Notes under the pieces: model-generated
Seen by the model: only the letters and a program-made list of their open reading frames with translations
Databases searched by the model: none
Told to the model about the DNA's origin: nothing
Part shown: piece by piece, positions 44,145-50,833 of the stretch
Layout of the letters: every line of letters starts with the position of its first letter
How positions within the stretch are numbered: position 1 is the first letter of the stretch
Source: Prado023 sp963753075
Lineage (GTDB): Bacteria > Actinomycetota > Actinomycetes > S36-B12 > CAIYMF01
Assembly: GCA_963753075.1 (NCBI GenBank)
Contig: CAVWAR010000017.1
Span: 186,001-250,000 of the forward strand
Direction of reading: 5' to 3'
DNA length: 64,000 nucleotides
Translations under genes and position numbers: made by a program

Positions 44145-45391
44145 CCTCCGACCTGCCCAACCTGGGCCTGCTGGCCTCGTCGTCGAGCATCCCCGATGCG
44201 GCCGGACACTTCGGCGTCTTCGGGGGCCGCTTCGTCCCCGAGGCCCTGATCGCCGCCCTCGACGAGCTGGCCACGGCCTACGCCGAGGCGCGCACGGATC
44301 AGGCCTTCCTCGACGAGCTGGACCACTTGGCCCGCAGCTACACCGGGCGCCCGACCCCGCTGACTGAGGTGTCGCGGTTCGCCGCCGCGGGCGGCGCACG
44401 GGCCAGGATCGTGCTCAAGCGCGAGGACCTCAACCACACGGGGTCGCACAAGATCAACAACGTGCTCGGCCAGGCGCTGCTCACCGTGCGGATGGGCAAG
44501 ACGAGGGTCATCGCCGAGACGGGCGCCGGCCAGCACGGAGTAGCGACCGCGACCGCCGCTGCCCTGATGGGCCTGCAGTGCGTGGTCTACATGGGGGTTG
44601 AGGACACCCGCCGGCAGGCGCTGAACGTGGCCCGCATGAAGCTGCTCGGGGCCGAGGTCATCCCGGTCAGCACCGGCTCCCAGACATTGAAGGACGCCAT
44701 CAACGAGGCGATGCGCGACTGGGTCACCAACGTCGCGGACACGCACTACCTGCTGGGCACGGTCGCAGGGCCCGATCCCTTCCCCCGGATGGTCCGCGAC
44801 CTCCAGCGCGTGATCGGGGTCGAGTCCCGAGCCCAGGTGCTCGATGAGTTCGGCCAGCTCCCGGACGCCGTCGCGGCCTGTGTGGGTGGGGGATCCAACG
44901 CGATCGGGATCTTCCATGCGTTCCTCGATGATCCGCAGGTGGCGCTGCACGGGTACGAGGCAGGCGGTGACGGTGTCGAGACGGGTCGACACGCCGCGAC
45001 CATCACGGGCGGGTCGATCGGTGTCCTGCACGGGACGCGCTCCTACCTGCTTCAGGATGATGAGGGTCAGACCATCGAGTCGCACTCGATCTCGGCGGGC
45101 CTGGACTATCCCGGAGTCGGCCCGGAGCACTCCTACCTCGCCCAGATCGGGCGTGCGGACTACCACCCGATCACCGACACGCAGGCCCTGGACGCACTGG
45201 CCCTCCTGTGCCGCACCGAGGGGATCATCCCGGCCATCGAGAGCGCGCACGCGCTTGCCGGAGCCCTCGAGCTCGGACGTGAGCTGGGCCCGGATGGCCT
45301 CGTGCTGGTCAACCTGTCCGGTCGCGGCGACAAGGACGTGAGCACCGCGGCGCGCTGGTTCGGGATCGACATCGGCCAGGATCAGCTGTGA
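44141..45391 (+). CDS. trpB: Tryptophan synthase beta subunit
   Basis: TrpB condenses indole with serine using PLP. The 416-aa protein has the Schiff-base lysine K104 in EDLNHTGSHKINNVLGQ, the indole-tunnel motif AETGAGQHGVATA, the PLP phosphate loop GGGSNAIG and the late LSGRGDKDV. Overlaps with trpC and trpA ensure joint translation with the alpha subunit. Confidence 0.97.
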   Translation: MTSDLPNLGLLASSSSIPDAAGHFGVFGGRFVPEALIAALDELATAYAEARTDQAFLDELDHLARSYTGRPTPLTEVSRFAAAGGARARIVLKREDLNHTGSHKINNVLGQALLTVRMGKTRVIAETGAGQHGVATATAAALMGLQCVVYMGVEDTRRQALNVARMKLLGAEVIPVSTGSQTLKDAINEAMRDWVTNVADTHYLLGTVAGPDPFPRMVRDLQRVIGVESRAQVLDEFGQLPDAVAACVGGGSNAIGIFHAFLDDPQVALHGYEAGGDGVETGRHAATITGGSIGVLHGTRSYLLQDDEGQTIESHSISAGLDYPGVGPEHSYLAQIGRADYHPITDTQALDALALLCRTEGIIPAIESAHALAGALELGRELGPDGLVLVNLSGRGDKDVSTAARWFGIDIGQDQL

Positions 45392-46200
45392 CGGCCCTGC
45401 GCAGGACCTTCCAGCGGGCCCGAGAAGAGGGCCGCGCCGCCCTGATCGGCTACCTGCCCAGCGGGTTCCCCACGCAGGCGGAGGGCATCGCCCTGGCTCT
45501 GGCGATGGTCGACGCCGGGGTCGACATCGTCGAGATCGGGCTGCCGTACTCCGACCCGCTGATGGACGGCCCCACGATCCAGGCCGCTGTGCACCAGTCC
45601 CTGACCGCCGGGTCCACGGTCGCCGGCGTGCTGGACACCGTGGCCGCGGTGGCCGCCACAGGTGCTCCCACGCTGGTCATGTCCTACTGGAACCCGATCG
45701 AGCACATCGGCGTCGAGGCATTCGCCGCCCGGCTGCACCACGCAGGCGGAGTGGGCGTGATAACCCCTGACCTGACCCCCGAGGAGGCGTCGGACTGGCT
45801 GGCCGCGACGGACGCCAATGGCATCTCGCGGGTCTTCCTGGTGGCGCCGTCAAGCACTGACGCGCGGATCGCCTCCGTTGCCGCCGTGACCGACGGCTTC
45901 GTCTACGCCGCCTCGACCATGGGCGTCACCGGGGCGCGCGCGAGCGTCGGGTCCGGCGCCCGGGAGCTGGTCGCGCGTGTGCGCGCCGCAACCGACCTGC
46001 CGGTGGCTGTCGGGCTGGGTGTGTCCACCGGTGAGCAGGCCGCGGAGGTCGCGTCCCACGCCGACGGCGTGATCGTCGGGTCGGCGTTCATCGCCCGCAT
46101 CCTGGCCGCTGGCAGTCACCCTGCGGCCGTGGCCGCCGTGCGTGAACTTGCCGCCGAACTCGCAGCAGGCGTACGCGCACCTGCCCGCGCGGGGTCCTAG
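45388..46200 (+). CDS. trpA: Tryptophan synthase alpha subunit
   Basis: TrpA cleaves indole-glycerol phosphate and passes indole to TrpB. The 270-aa protein keeps the catalytic acids E49 (VDIVEIGLPYSDPLMDGP) and D60 at the classic positions. Later motifs are ASTMGVTGARA and GLGVSTGEQA. The GTG start overlaps the trpB stop (GTGA), and its own stop overlaps the stop of the convergent VKOR gene. Confidence 0.95.
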   Translation: MTALRRTFQRAREEGRAALIGYLPSGFPTQAEGIALALAMVDAGVDIVEIGLPYSDPLMDGPTIQAAVHQSLTAGSTVAGVLDTVAAVAATGAPTLVMSYWNPIEHIGVEAFAARLHHAGGVGVITPDLTPEEASDWLAATDANGISRVFLVAPSSTDARIASVAAVTDGFVYAASTMGVTGARASVGSGARELVARVRAATDLPVAVGLGVSTGEQAAEVASHADGVIVGSAFIARILAAGSHPAAVAAVRELAAELAAGVRAPARAGS

Positions 46201-46823
46201 ACGTACTTGTAGATCACCATCGCGGCCAGGATGGCGAGGACGATCACGACCCCGGCGGCATCGAGGCCCAGGCGCAGTGGCCGCTCGAGGCGTTGCTTGG
46301 CCCGGGTGCCGAAGTGGCCCTCGAGGATGTTGACCCGGGTCATCGAGGCGAACACCAACGTGGTCGTGATCGTGATGAGCATGCACCACGGGCACATCGC
46401 CCCGATCACGAAGTAGGCCTGGTAGAACAGCCAGTACGCGAACGCCAGCCCGATCGAGTACACGACCTGCGCTGAGAGCATGAACCACCGGGGGAACCGC
46501 ACGCCACCGAGCGCGGCGACGGCGATGGTGATCACGACCGGCTCAGCGATCAGGCCCAGGAAGGCGTTCGGGAAGCCCAGGAGGTTGGCCTGCCACGTCA
46601 GTCCCACGGTGGCGCAGGAGATCGTCGAGGAGATGTTGCAGGACAGGTCGGCCAGGGGGTCCTCGGCCAGGGCGATCGCGTCGATGGACAGAACGAGGGA
46701 GGCGACCAAGCCGATGATGCTCGACACCAGCATCTCGATGAACGCTCCCGGGTGGTACCGGGTGGCCGCCGTGGGGGCCGGTGGCGTCGGCCGGTCGGCC
46801 ACCTCGGTGGAGACGTTGGCCAT
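46197..46823 (-). CDS. Vitamin K epoxide reductase (VKOR) family protein
   Basis: Bacterial VKOR reoxidises DsbA using quinone, replacing DsbB in actinobacteria. The 208-aa membrane protein has about five helices, the active-site pair C144/C147 in AMCPWCMLI, and the loop cysteines C62 and C70. AGGACGCG precedes the ATG. It is divergent from a DsbA-like gene 165 nt away, the natural partner. Its stop overlaps the trpA stop tail to tail. Confidence 0.92.
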   Translation of the reverse strand: MANVSTEVADRPTPPAPTAATRYHPGAFIEMLVSSIIGLVASLVLSIDAIALAEDPLADLSCNISSTISCATVGLTWQANLLGFPNAFLGLIAEPVVITIAVAALGGVRFPRWFMLSAQVVYSIGLAFAYWLFYQAYFVIGAMCPWCMLITITTTLVFASMTRVNILEGHFGTRAKQRLERPLRLGLDAAGVVIVLAILAAMVIYKYV

Positions 46824-46881
46824 CGCGCGTCCTACCTGTCCTGGTGTCTGGGCGTCGGCCGGTCGGCCGGATGCACGTGCA
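46783..46881. repeat. 18-bp direct repeats and a 10-bp palindrome around the VKOR start
   Basis: GGCGTCGGCCGGTCGGCC occurs at 46783-46800 (inside the first codons of the VKOR gene) and at 46851-46868 (upstream of it). TGCACGTGCA, a perfect palindrome, follows at 46872-46881. These could be regulator sites in the VKOR-DsbA spacer, or the repeat may be chance in GC-rich sequence. Confidence 0.45.
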
Positions 46882-46958
46882 CGATGGTAGTTCAGGGTGG
46901 GCGCCTTGCGACCAGAAGCCGCACGACACGGTGCGGGTCAGATCCCCGGCAATTCGGG

Positions 46959-46964
46959 TAATCT
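46959..46964 (+). promoter_or_regulatory. Candidate -10 box (TAATCT) for dsbA-lgt
   Basis: TAATCT is the most AT-rich hexamer in the spacer and would start a short leader carrying GGAGG (46978-46982). Confidence 0.4.
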
Positions 46965-46988
46965 TGCCCCGACTCACGGAGGTAGTTG

Positions 46989-47846
46989 ATGGCACCCGAG
47001 AAATCCACGTCCAAATCAGGCCAGTCCGGTCTCACCCCGAAGGAGGTCGCGGCCCAGGCTCGCGCCGAGTCGGAGGCAGCTGAGCGCCGCCGCGAGCGCA
47101 CCATCCGGGTCGTCGGCGGGCTGGCTGTCCTGCTCATCGTCGGTGGCCTGCTGGCCGTGGGCTTCTTCGCGGGCCAGGACGAGGGATCATCGAGCACCGC
47201 GGCTCCGGCCCCCACCCCCGACCCGAACGCGGCCCTGCCCGCGGGTGTGTCCTCGGACAACTACGGCGTCCCGTACGGCAACGGCTGGGGTGCCGCGAAC
47301 GAGGCCTCGCTGCCCACGCTCGAGATCTGGGAGGACTTCCAGTGCCCGGCCTGCAAGCAGGTCGAGGAAGCCTCGGGCGACCAGATCAAGGCATTGGCCG
47401 ACGAGGGCCTGGTCAAGCTGCTCTTCCGGCCGGCGATCTTCCTCGACGCCGGGCTGGCGGCCGACAACCAGGCCAACGGCAACCCGAACTCCTCTGCCCG
47501 GTCCACCAGCGCGTGGGGTTGTGCGGTGGATGCCGGTCTGACCGGTGAGTACCACTCGGGCGTCTTCGACATCCAACCGGCCGACGAGGGCGTAGGGTTC
47601 TCCGACCAGCAGTTGCTCGACCTGGGCACGACGGTCGGGATCTCTGAGGAGGCCCTGCCCACGTTCACCACATGCGTCCAGGACGGGACCTACCTGTCCT
47701 GGGCGGCCAACAGCAACCAGGCCTTCAGCGAGTCAGGGGCCGGCGGGACACCGACCGCCTACCTGAACGGTGTCGAGCTGTCTGGAGCCGAACTGGCCGA
47801 CACGGAGAGCCTGACGCAGAAGATCGACGCTGCGACTGCCAAGTGA
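46989..47846 (+). CDS. DsbA-like membrane-anchored thioredoxin-fold protein
   Basis: The 285-aa protein has a charged cytoplasmic N-terminus, one membrane helix at about residues 42-62, a Pro-rich linker and an extracytoplasmic DsbA/Thioredoxin_4 domain. The active site is CPAC (C119-C122) in WEDFQCPACKQVEE, and the cis-Pro segment is GGTPTAYLNG. It should form disulfides in exported proteins and be recharged by the divergent VKOR. The ATG at 46989 follows GGAGG with normal spacing. It overlaps lgt by GTGA. Confidence 0.92.
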   Translation: MAPEKSTSKSGQSGLTPKEVAAQARAESEAAERRRERTIRVVGGLAVLLIVGGLLAVGFFAGQDEGSSSTAAPAPTPDPNAALPAGVSSDNYGVPYGNGWGAANEASLPTLEIWEDFQCPACKQVEEASGDQIKALADEGLVKLLFRPAIFLDAGLAADNQANGNPNSSARSTSAWGCAVDAGLTGEYHSGVFDIQPADEGVGFSDQQLLDLGTTVGISEEALPTFTTCVQDGTYLSWAANSNQAFSESGAGGTPTAYLNGVELSGAELADTESLTQKIDAATAK

Positions 47847-48718
47847 TCGGCACGCTGGCGACCTCGATCCCCAGCCCGGAGCAGTCGGTCTGGTACCTGG
47901 GCCCCGTGCCACTGCGGGCCTATGCGCTGTGCATCCTGGCCGGCATCTTCGTGGCCATGTGGGTCGGCGACCGGCGCTGGGTCGAGCGCGGGGGCACCAA
48001 GGGCCTCGTCTATGACGTCGCCGTCTGGGCCGTGCCGTTCGGAATCATCGGAGGCCGGCTCTACCACGTGTTCACTGACTGGCCGACCTACTTCGGTGCT
48101 GGTGGGTCGGGCCTGCGCGGAGCGATCGCGATCTGGGAGGGGGGCCTCGGGATCTGGGGAGCGATCGCGCTCGGTGCGGTGGGGGCCTGGATCGGCTGCC
48201 GTCGCCATCAGGTGCCCCTGCCAGCCCTCGGCGACGCATTGGCAGTGGGCCTCCCGCTGGGGCAGGCCATCGGCCGTGTGGGCAACTGGTTCAACCAGGA
48301 GCTCTTCGGCAGGCCGACCGAGCTGCCCTGGGGTCTGGCGATCGACCCGGCGTACCGTCCGGCGGGCTACGAGCAGTACGCGACCTTCCACCCGACGTTC
48401 CTGTACGAGGCCCTCTGGCTCTTGGGTGTTGCCGCTCTGGTCTGGTGGGCGGATCGTCGATGGGCGCTCGGGCACGGCCGAGCGTTCGCCCTGTACGTGG
48501 CGGCCTACTGCGTGGGGCGGCTCGGGATGGAGCTGCTGCGCATCGACCCTGCGACGCTGATCGGCGGGATCCGGGTCAACGTGTTCACGTCGGTCGTCGT
48601 GGGGCTGGCTGCGGTCGTCGCGTTCGTGATCAGTGCGCGAACCCGACCCGGGCGCGAGGCGCCCGATGACCTGCGGGGCACCTCCGCAGGTGCGCAGGAC
48701 GTTCTTCCGGGTAGGTGA
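47843..48718 (+). CDS. lgt: Prolipoprotein diacylglyceryl transferase
   Basis: Lgt attaches diacylglycerol to the lipobox cysteine before LspA cleavage. The GTG start overlaps the dsbA stop and gives 291 residues with about seven membrane helices. The Lgt signature GRVGNWFNQELFGRP begins at residue 144, with HPTFLYEALW later. The cytoplasmic C-terminal tail is short, unlike the long tails of some mycobacterial Lgt proteins. Confidence 0.95.
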   Translation: MIGTLATSIPSPEQSVWYLGPVPLRAYALCILAGIFVAMWVGDRRWVERGGTKGLVYDVAVWAVPFGIIGGRLYHVFTDWPTYFGAGGSGLRGAIAIWEGGLGIWGAIALGAVGAWIGCRRHQVPLPALGDALAVGLPLGQAIGRVGNWFNQELFGRPTELPWGLAIDPAYRPAGYEQYATFHPTFLYEALWLLGVAALVWWADRRWALGHGRAFALYVAAYCVGRLGMELLRIDPATLIGGIRVNVFTSVVVGLAAVVAFVISARTRPGREAPDDLRGTSAGAQDVLPGR

Positions 48719-48723
48719 GGCTT

Positions 48724-48752
48724 CAATGGTCCCGGGAATCTCGGGACCATTG
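48724..48752 (+). terminator. Hairpin downstream of lgt
   Basis: A perfect 11-bp inverted repeat, CAATGGTCCCG and CGGGACCATTG with a 7-nt loop, begins six bases after the lgt stop. Confidence 0.55.
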
Positions 48753-48753
48753 G

Positions 48754-48773
48754 CGCCGGAATCCGGCGTTTCT
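48754..48773 (+). terminator. Second hairpin with short T-run downstream of lgt
   Basis: CGCCGG-AAT-CCGGCG followed by TTTCT makes a compact terminator directly behind the first hairpin. Confidence 0.5.
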
Positions 48774-48881
48774 CGGACCGACGCCCTGACGCGGGTGGTC
48801 CATAGTTCAACCTGAAACGACGTACATCCCGCACGTGCACCATACGAATCAGTCACGCACCACTCATACCGAGGAGAAGCA

Positions 48882-49328
48882 ATGTCCAAGACCCCCAAGG
48901 TCGTCGCAATCCTGCTGTACATCGCTGGCGCGATCCTGCTTGTGGGCGGCGCAGGCACCTGGTACACGGTGTCCGACCAGCTGGCTGCCGAGAACATCAC
49001 GGTCACCGACGACGCTTCGTGCCAGCAGGGGCAGGCCGTCAACGGCCCGCTCGAGGCCTACTGCATGGCCGAGATCATCAACGACCACGCCCTGGATTCG
49101 ACCGGTGGCAAGACCTACGCCGAGCTCGACCGTGAGGACCCGCTGCGCGCCGTTGCGCAGAGCGCGTCCTTCCTGCGCGCCTCCCTGTTCACCTCCGTGG
49201 TGGCCTTCGGCGTCGCGGCCTTCGCGATGGGCGTCGGCGTGCTGAGCATCATCATCGGCGTGGGCGTCTCAGCTCTGGACAAGCGCACGGCAGTGGCTGG
49301 CGCCGAGGCACCGACCGTCAGCGCCTGA
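48882..49328 (+). CDS. Two-TM membrane protein of unknown function
   Basis: A 148-aa protein with membrane helices at about residues 8-28 and 106-133. Between them is a mostly extracytoplasmic region containing two cysteines and the conserved segment GGKTYAELDREDP followed by SFLRASLFTSVV. Actinobacterial relatives are often labelled aromatic ring-opening dioxygenase LigA, but nothing here resembles that enzyme. GAGGAGAAGC precedes the ATG. It is flanked by terminators on both sides, so it is a single-gene unit. Confidence 0.75.
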   Translation: MSKTPKVVAILLYIAGAILLVGGAGTWYTVSDQLAAENITVTDDASCQQGQAVNGPLEAYCMAEIINDHALDSTGGKTYAELDREDPLRAVAQSASFLRASLFTSVVAFGVAAFAMGVGVLSIIIGVGVSALDKRTAVAGAEAPTVSA

Positions 49329-49356
49329 TTGACCGGCACAACTGGCACAGACGCAT

Positions 49357-49396
49357 GAAGGCGGTGCCCGTCCCCCTTGGGGCGGGCACCGCCTTC
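49357..49396. terminator. Strong hairpin terminator
   Basis: An about 17-bp stem (starting GAAGGCGGTGCCCG, ending CGGGCACCGCCTTC, one bulged base) stands 28 nt after the 148-aa gene. It can act in both directions between this gene and the convergent dehydrogenase gene. Confidence 0.75.
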
Positions 49397-49477
49397 GTCA
49401 TGCGCCCGGGCCCGTGCGGCCGATCGCTGCGCGCCGCCCCCGAGGGCTCGACAGCGCACGCGGGGTCGTCGGTGGGA

Positions 49478-50650
49478 TCAGCCGGACCGGGTCAGCAGCA
49501 GCAGGGTTCCGTCGTCGGTGGTGGCCACCAGCGAGCCGTCCGCGCGCACATCCATGTCACGTATCCGGTGCCCCACGCCCAGTCGCTCACGATCCCGGAC
49601 ACGTCCGGCCCGATCCACCCTGATCCGCCAGAACGACTCGTCCTTGAGGGTGCCCATGAGCAGGTCTCCACCCACGGAGGTCGTCCAGCCGCGCCAGGAC
49701 CGCGGCACCTGGACCAACTCCGAGGTGGCGACACTCGGGACCCATGCGGTCCGCGGCCTCGGGTAGCCGGCATGGGTCCCGGTGCGCGTCGGAATGACGT
49801 AGTCCGTGCTCCCATAGGGGGCTCCGAGGGTGACGAACGGCCAACCGTAGTCGCGCCCGCGGCGGATCAGGTTGAGCTCGTCCCCACCGCGGGGGCCATG
49901 CTCGGTCTCCCACAGGCGACCCAGCCGGTCAAGTGTGAGCCCCTGGCCGTTGCGGTGGCCCTGGCTGATCCGGACGGCCTTGCGGCCCTTCGCGATCCGG
50001 AGCACCGAGCCGAGCTGTCCGCGGGCCTTGCGCTTGCTGATCCCCGGGTGCCCCAGGTCTCCGAGGGTGACGTAGGCACGGGACTTGCTGATGCGGACGA
50101 GCCGACCGGAGGTGTGCTGGATGCTGGCCGGGGGGACGCACGGCTTCGAGCGCATGACCTTGGCGGTGCGCAGGATCCGTGGCCGTGCGCCCGGGGAGAT
50201 GTCGACTTGGTTCACCGCGAGCCGGACGCAGCCCTTGGCGGCCACGCGCTCGGGGAACGCCACGAACAGGCGTGCCCGGGTGCTCGTGGTCGACATGACC
50301 TCGATGTCGGTGGGGGCGAATCGAGCGTCATCCAGTCGCTGTTTGGCGCGGATGAGCCGCCCGACGTCGGTGAGGGCCCCAGTGCGGGGATCGAGTATGA
50401 GCAGTCGTCGGCCGTTGCGACCACCGCCGAGCAGTACCCGGCCGTCCTGGAGTGCGGCGGACACGGGTCCTCGGGTTCCCCCGCGGGAGTCCCGGACGAC
50501 GGCGTCCCCGATCGGGAGTCGGGCCACCTGCACCGCGCCGGCGGCGCTGCGCAGCGTCGTGGGACGAGTCTTGGTGGGCAGACCTGCCGGGGGCGTCGCA
50601 GTGGCAGCTCCCGTGGCCAGGACGAGCGTGAGCAGCAGCAGGCGGACCAT
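49478..50650 (-). CDS. Secreted glucose/sorbosone dehydrogenase-like protein
   Basis: The 390-aa product has a signal peptide (MVRLLLLTLVLATGAATA) without a lipobox and a six-bladed beta-propeller of the GSDH type. The diagnostic segment is GHRNGQGLTLDRLGRLWETE followed by HGPRGGDELN and GRDYGWP. Characterised relatives are PQQ-dependent aldose dehydrogenases, but the substrate here is unknown. The ATG at 50650 is 7 nt behind TACCCT on the minus strand, fitting a leaderless start; a longer frame from 50707 would overlap that promoter. Confidence 0.82.
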   Translation of the reverse strand: MVRLLLLTLVLATGAATATPPAGLPTKTRPTTLRSAAGAVQVARLPIGDAVVRDSRGGTRGPVSAALQDGRVLLGGGRNGRRLLILDPRTGALTDVGRLIRAKQRLDDARFAPTDIEVMSTTSTRARLFVAFPERVAAKGCVRLAVNQVDISPGARPRILRTAKVMRSKPCVPPASIQHTSGRLVRISKSRAYVTLGDLGHPGISKRKARGQLGSVLRIAKGRKAVRISQGHRNGQGLTLDRLGRLWETEHGPRGGDELNLIRRGRDYGWPFVTLGAPYGSTDYVIPTRTGTHAGYPRPRTAWVPSVATSELVQVPRSWRGWTTSVGGDLLMGTLKDESFWRIRVDRAGRVRDRERLGVGHRIRDMDVRADGSLVATTDDGTLLLLTRSG

Positions 50651-50657
50651 GGACGGG

Positions 50658-50663
50658 AGGGTA
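50658..50663 (-). promoter_or_regulatory. -10 box (TACCCT) for the dehydrogenase-like gene
   Basis: On the minus strand TACCCT ends 7 nt before ATG 50650, the leaderless spacing used elsewhere in the window. Confidence 0.4.
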
Positions 50664-50725
50664 TCGGCGACCGGAGCCGCGGACCAGGGCGCGGCCCGCG
50701 GGTGCACTCCCAGCCCGCGATGGCC

Positions 50726-50731
50726 TATCCT
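50726..50731 (+). promoter_or_regulatory. Candidate -10 box (TATCCT) for gltBD
   Basis: TATCCT would start a leader of roughly 95 nt that ends in the hairpin at 50784-50820. A weak -35 (TGCACT, 50703-50708) lies 17 bp upstream. Confidence 0.4.
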
Positions 50732-50783
50732 GACGGTCAGTGGGCCAACGACGTCCCGCTGACCTCAACTCCCGCACCCACCG

Positions 50784-50820
50784 CGTCATGGCGGCCTGCA
50801 GGAGCAGGCCGGTGATGACG
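50784..50820 (+). promoter_or_regulatory. Two-tier hairpin in the gltB leader
   Basis: An outer stem CGTCAT/ATGACG (50784-50789 with 50815-50820) encloses an inner stem CGGCCTGC/GCAGGCCG (50792-50799 with 50804-50811) capped by AGGA, with a GG/GTG internal loop. It ends just before the gltB ribosome-binding site (GAGGAG), so it may control translation; as DNA it could be an operator. Confidence 0.5.
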
Positions 50821-50833
50821 TTGAGGAGCCCAC

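Noticed and set aside
48882..49328. An aromatic ring-opening dioxygenase (LigA)
   Set aside because: The protein is a 148-residue membrane protein with no dioxygenase metal ligands; the label is a propagated misannotation.
49355..50815. A 486-codon plus-strand frame opposite the dehydrogenase-like gene
   Set aside because: The minus-strand reading gives a signal peptide and GSDH motifs, while the plus-strand reading has no domain.
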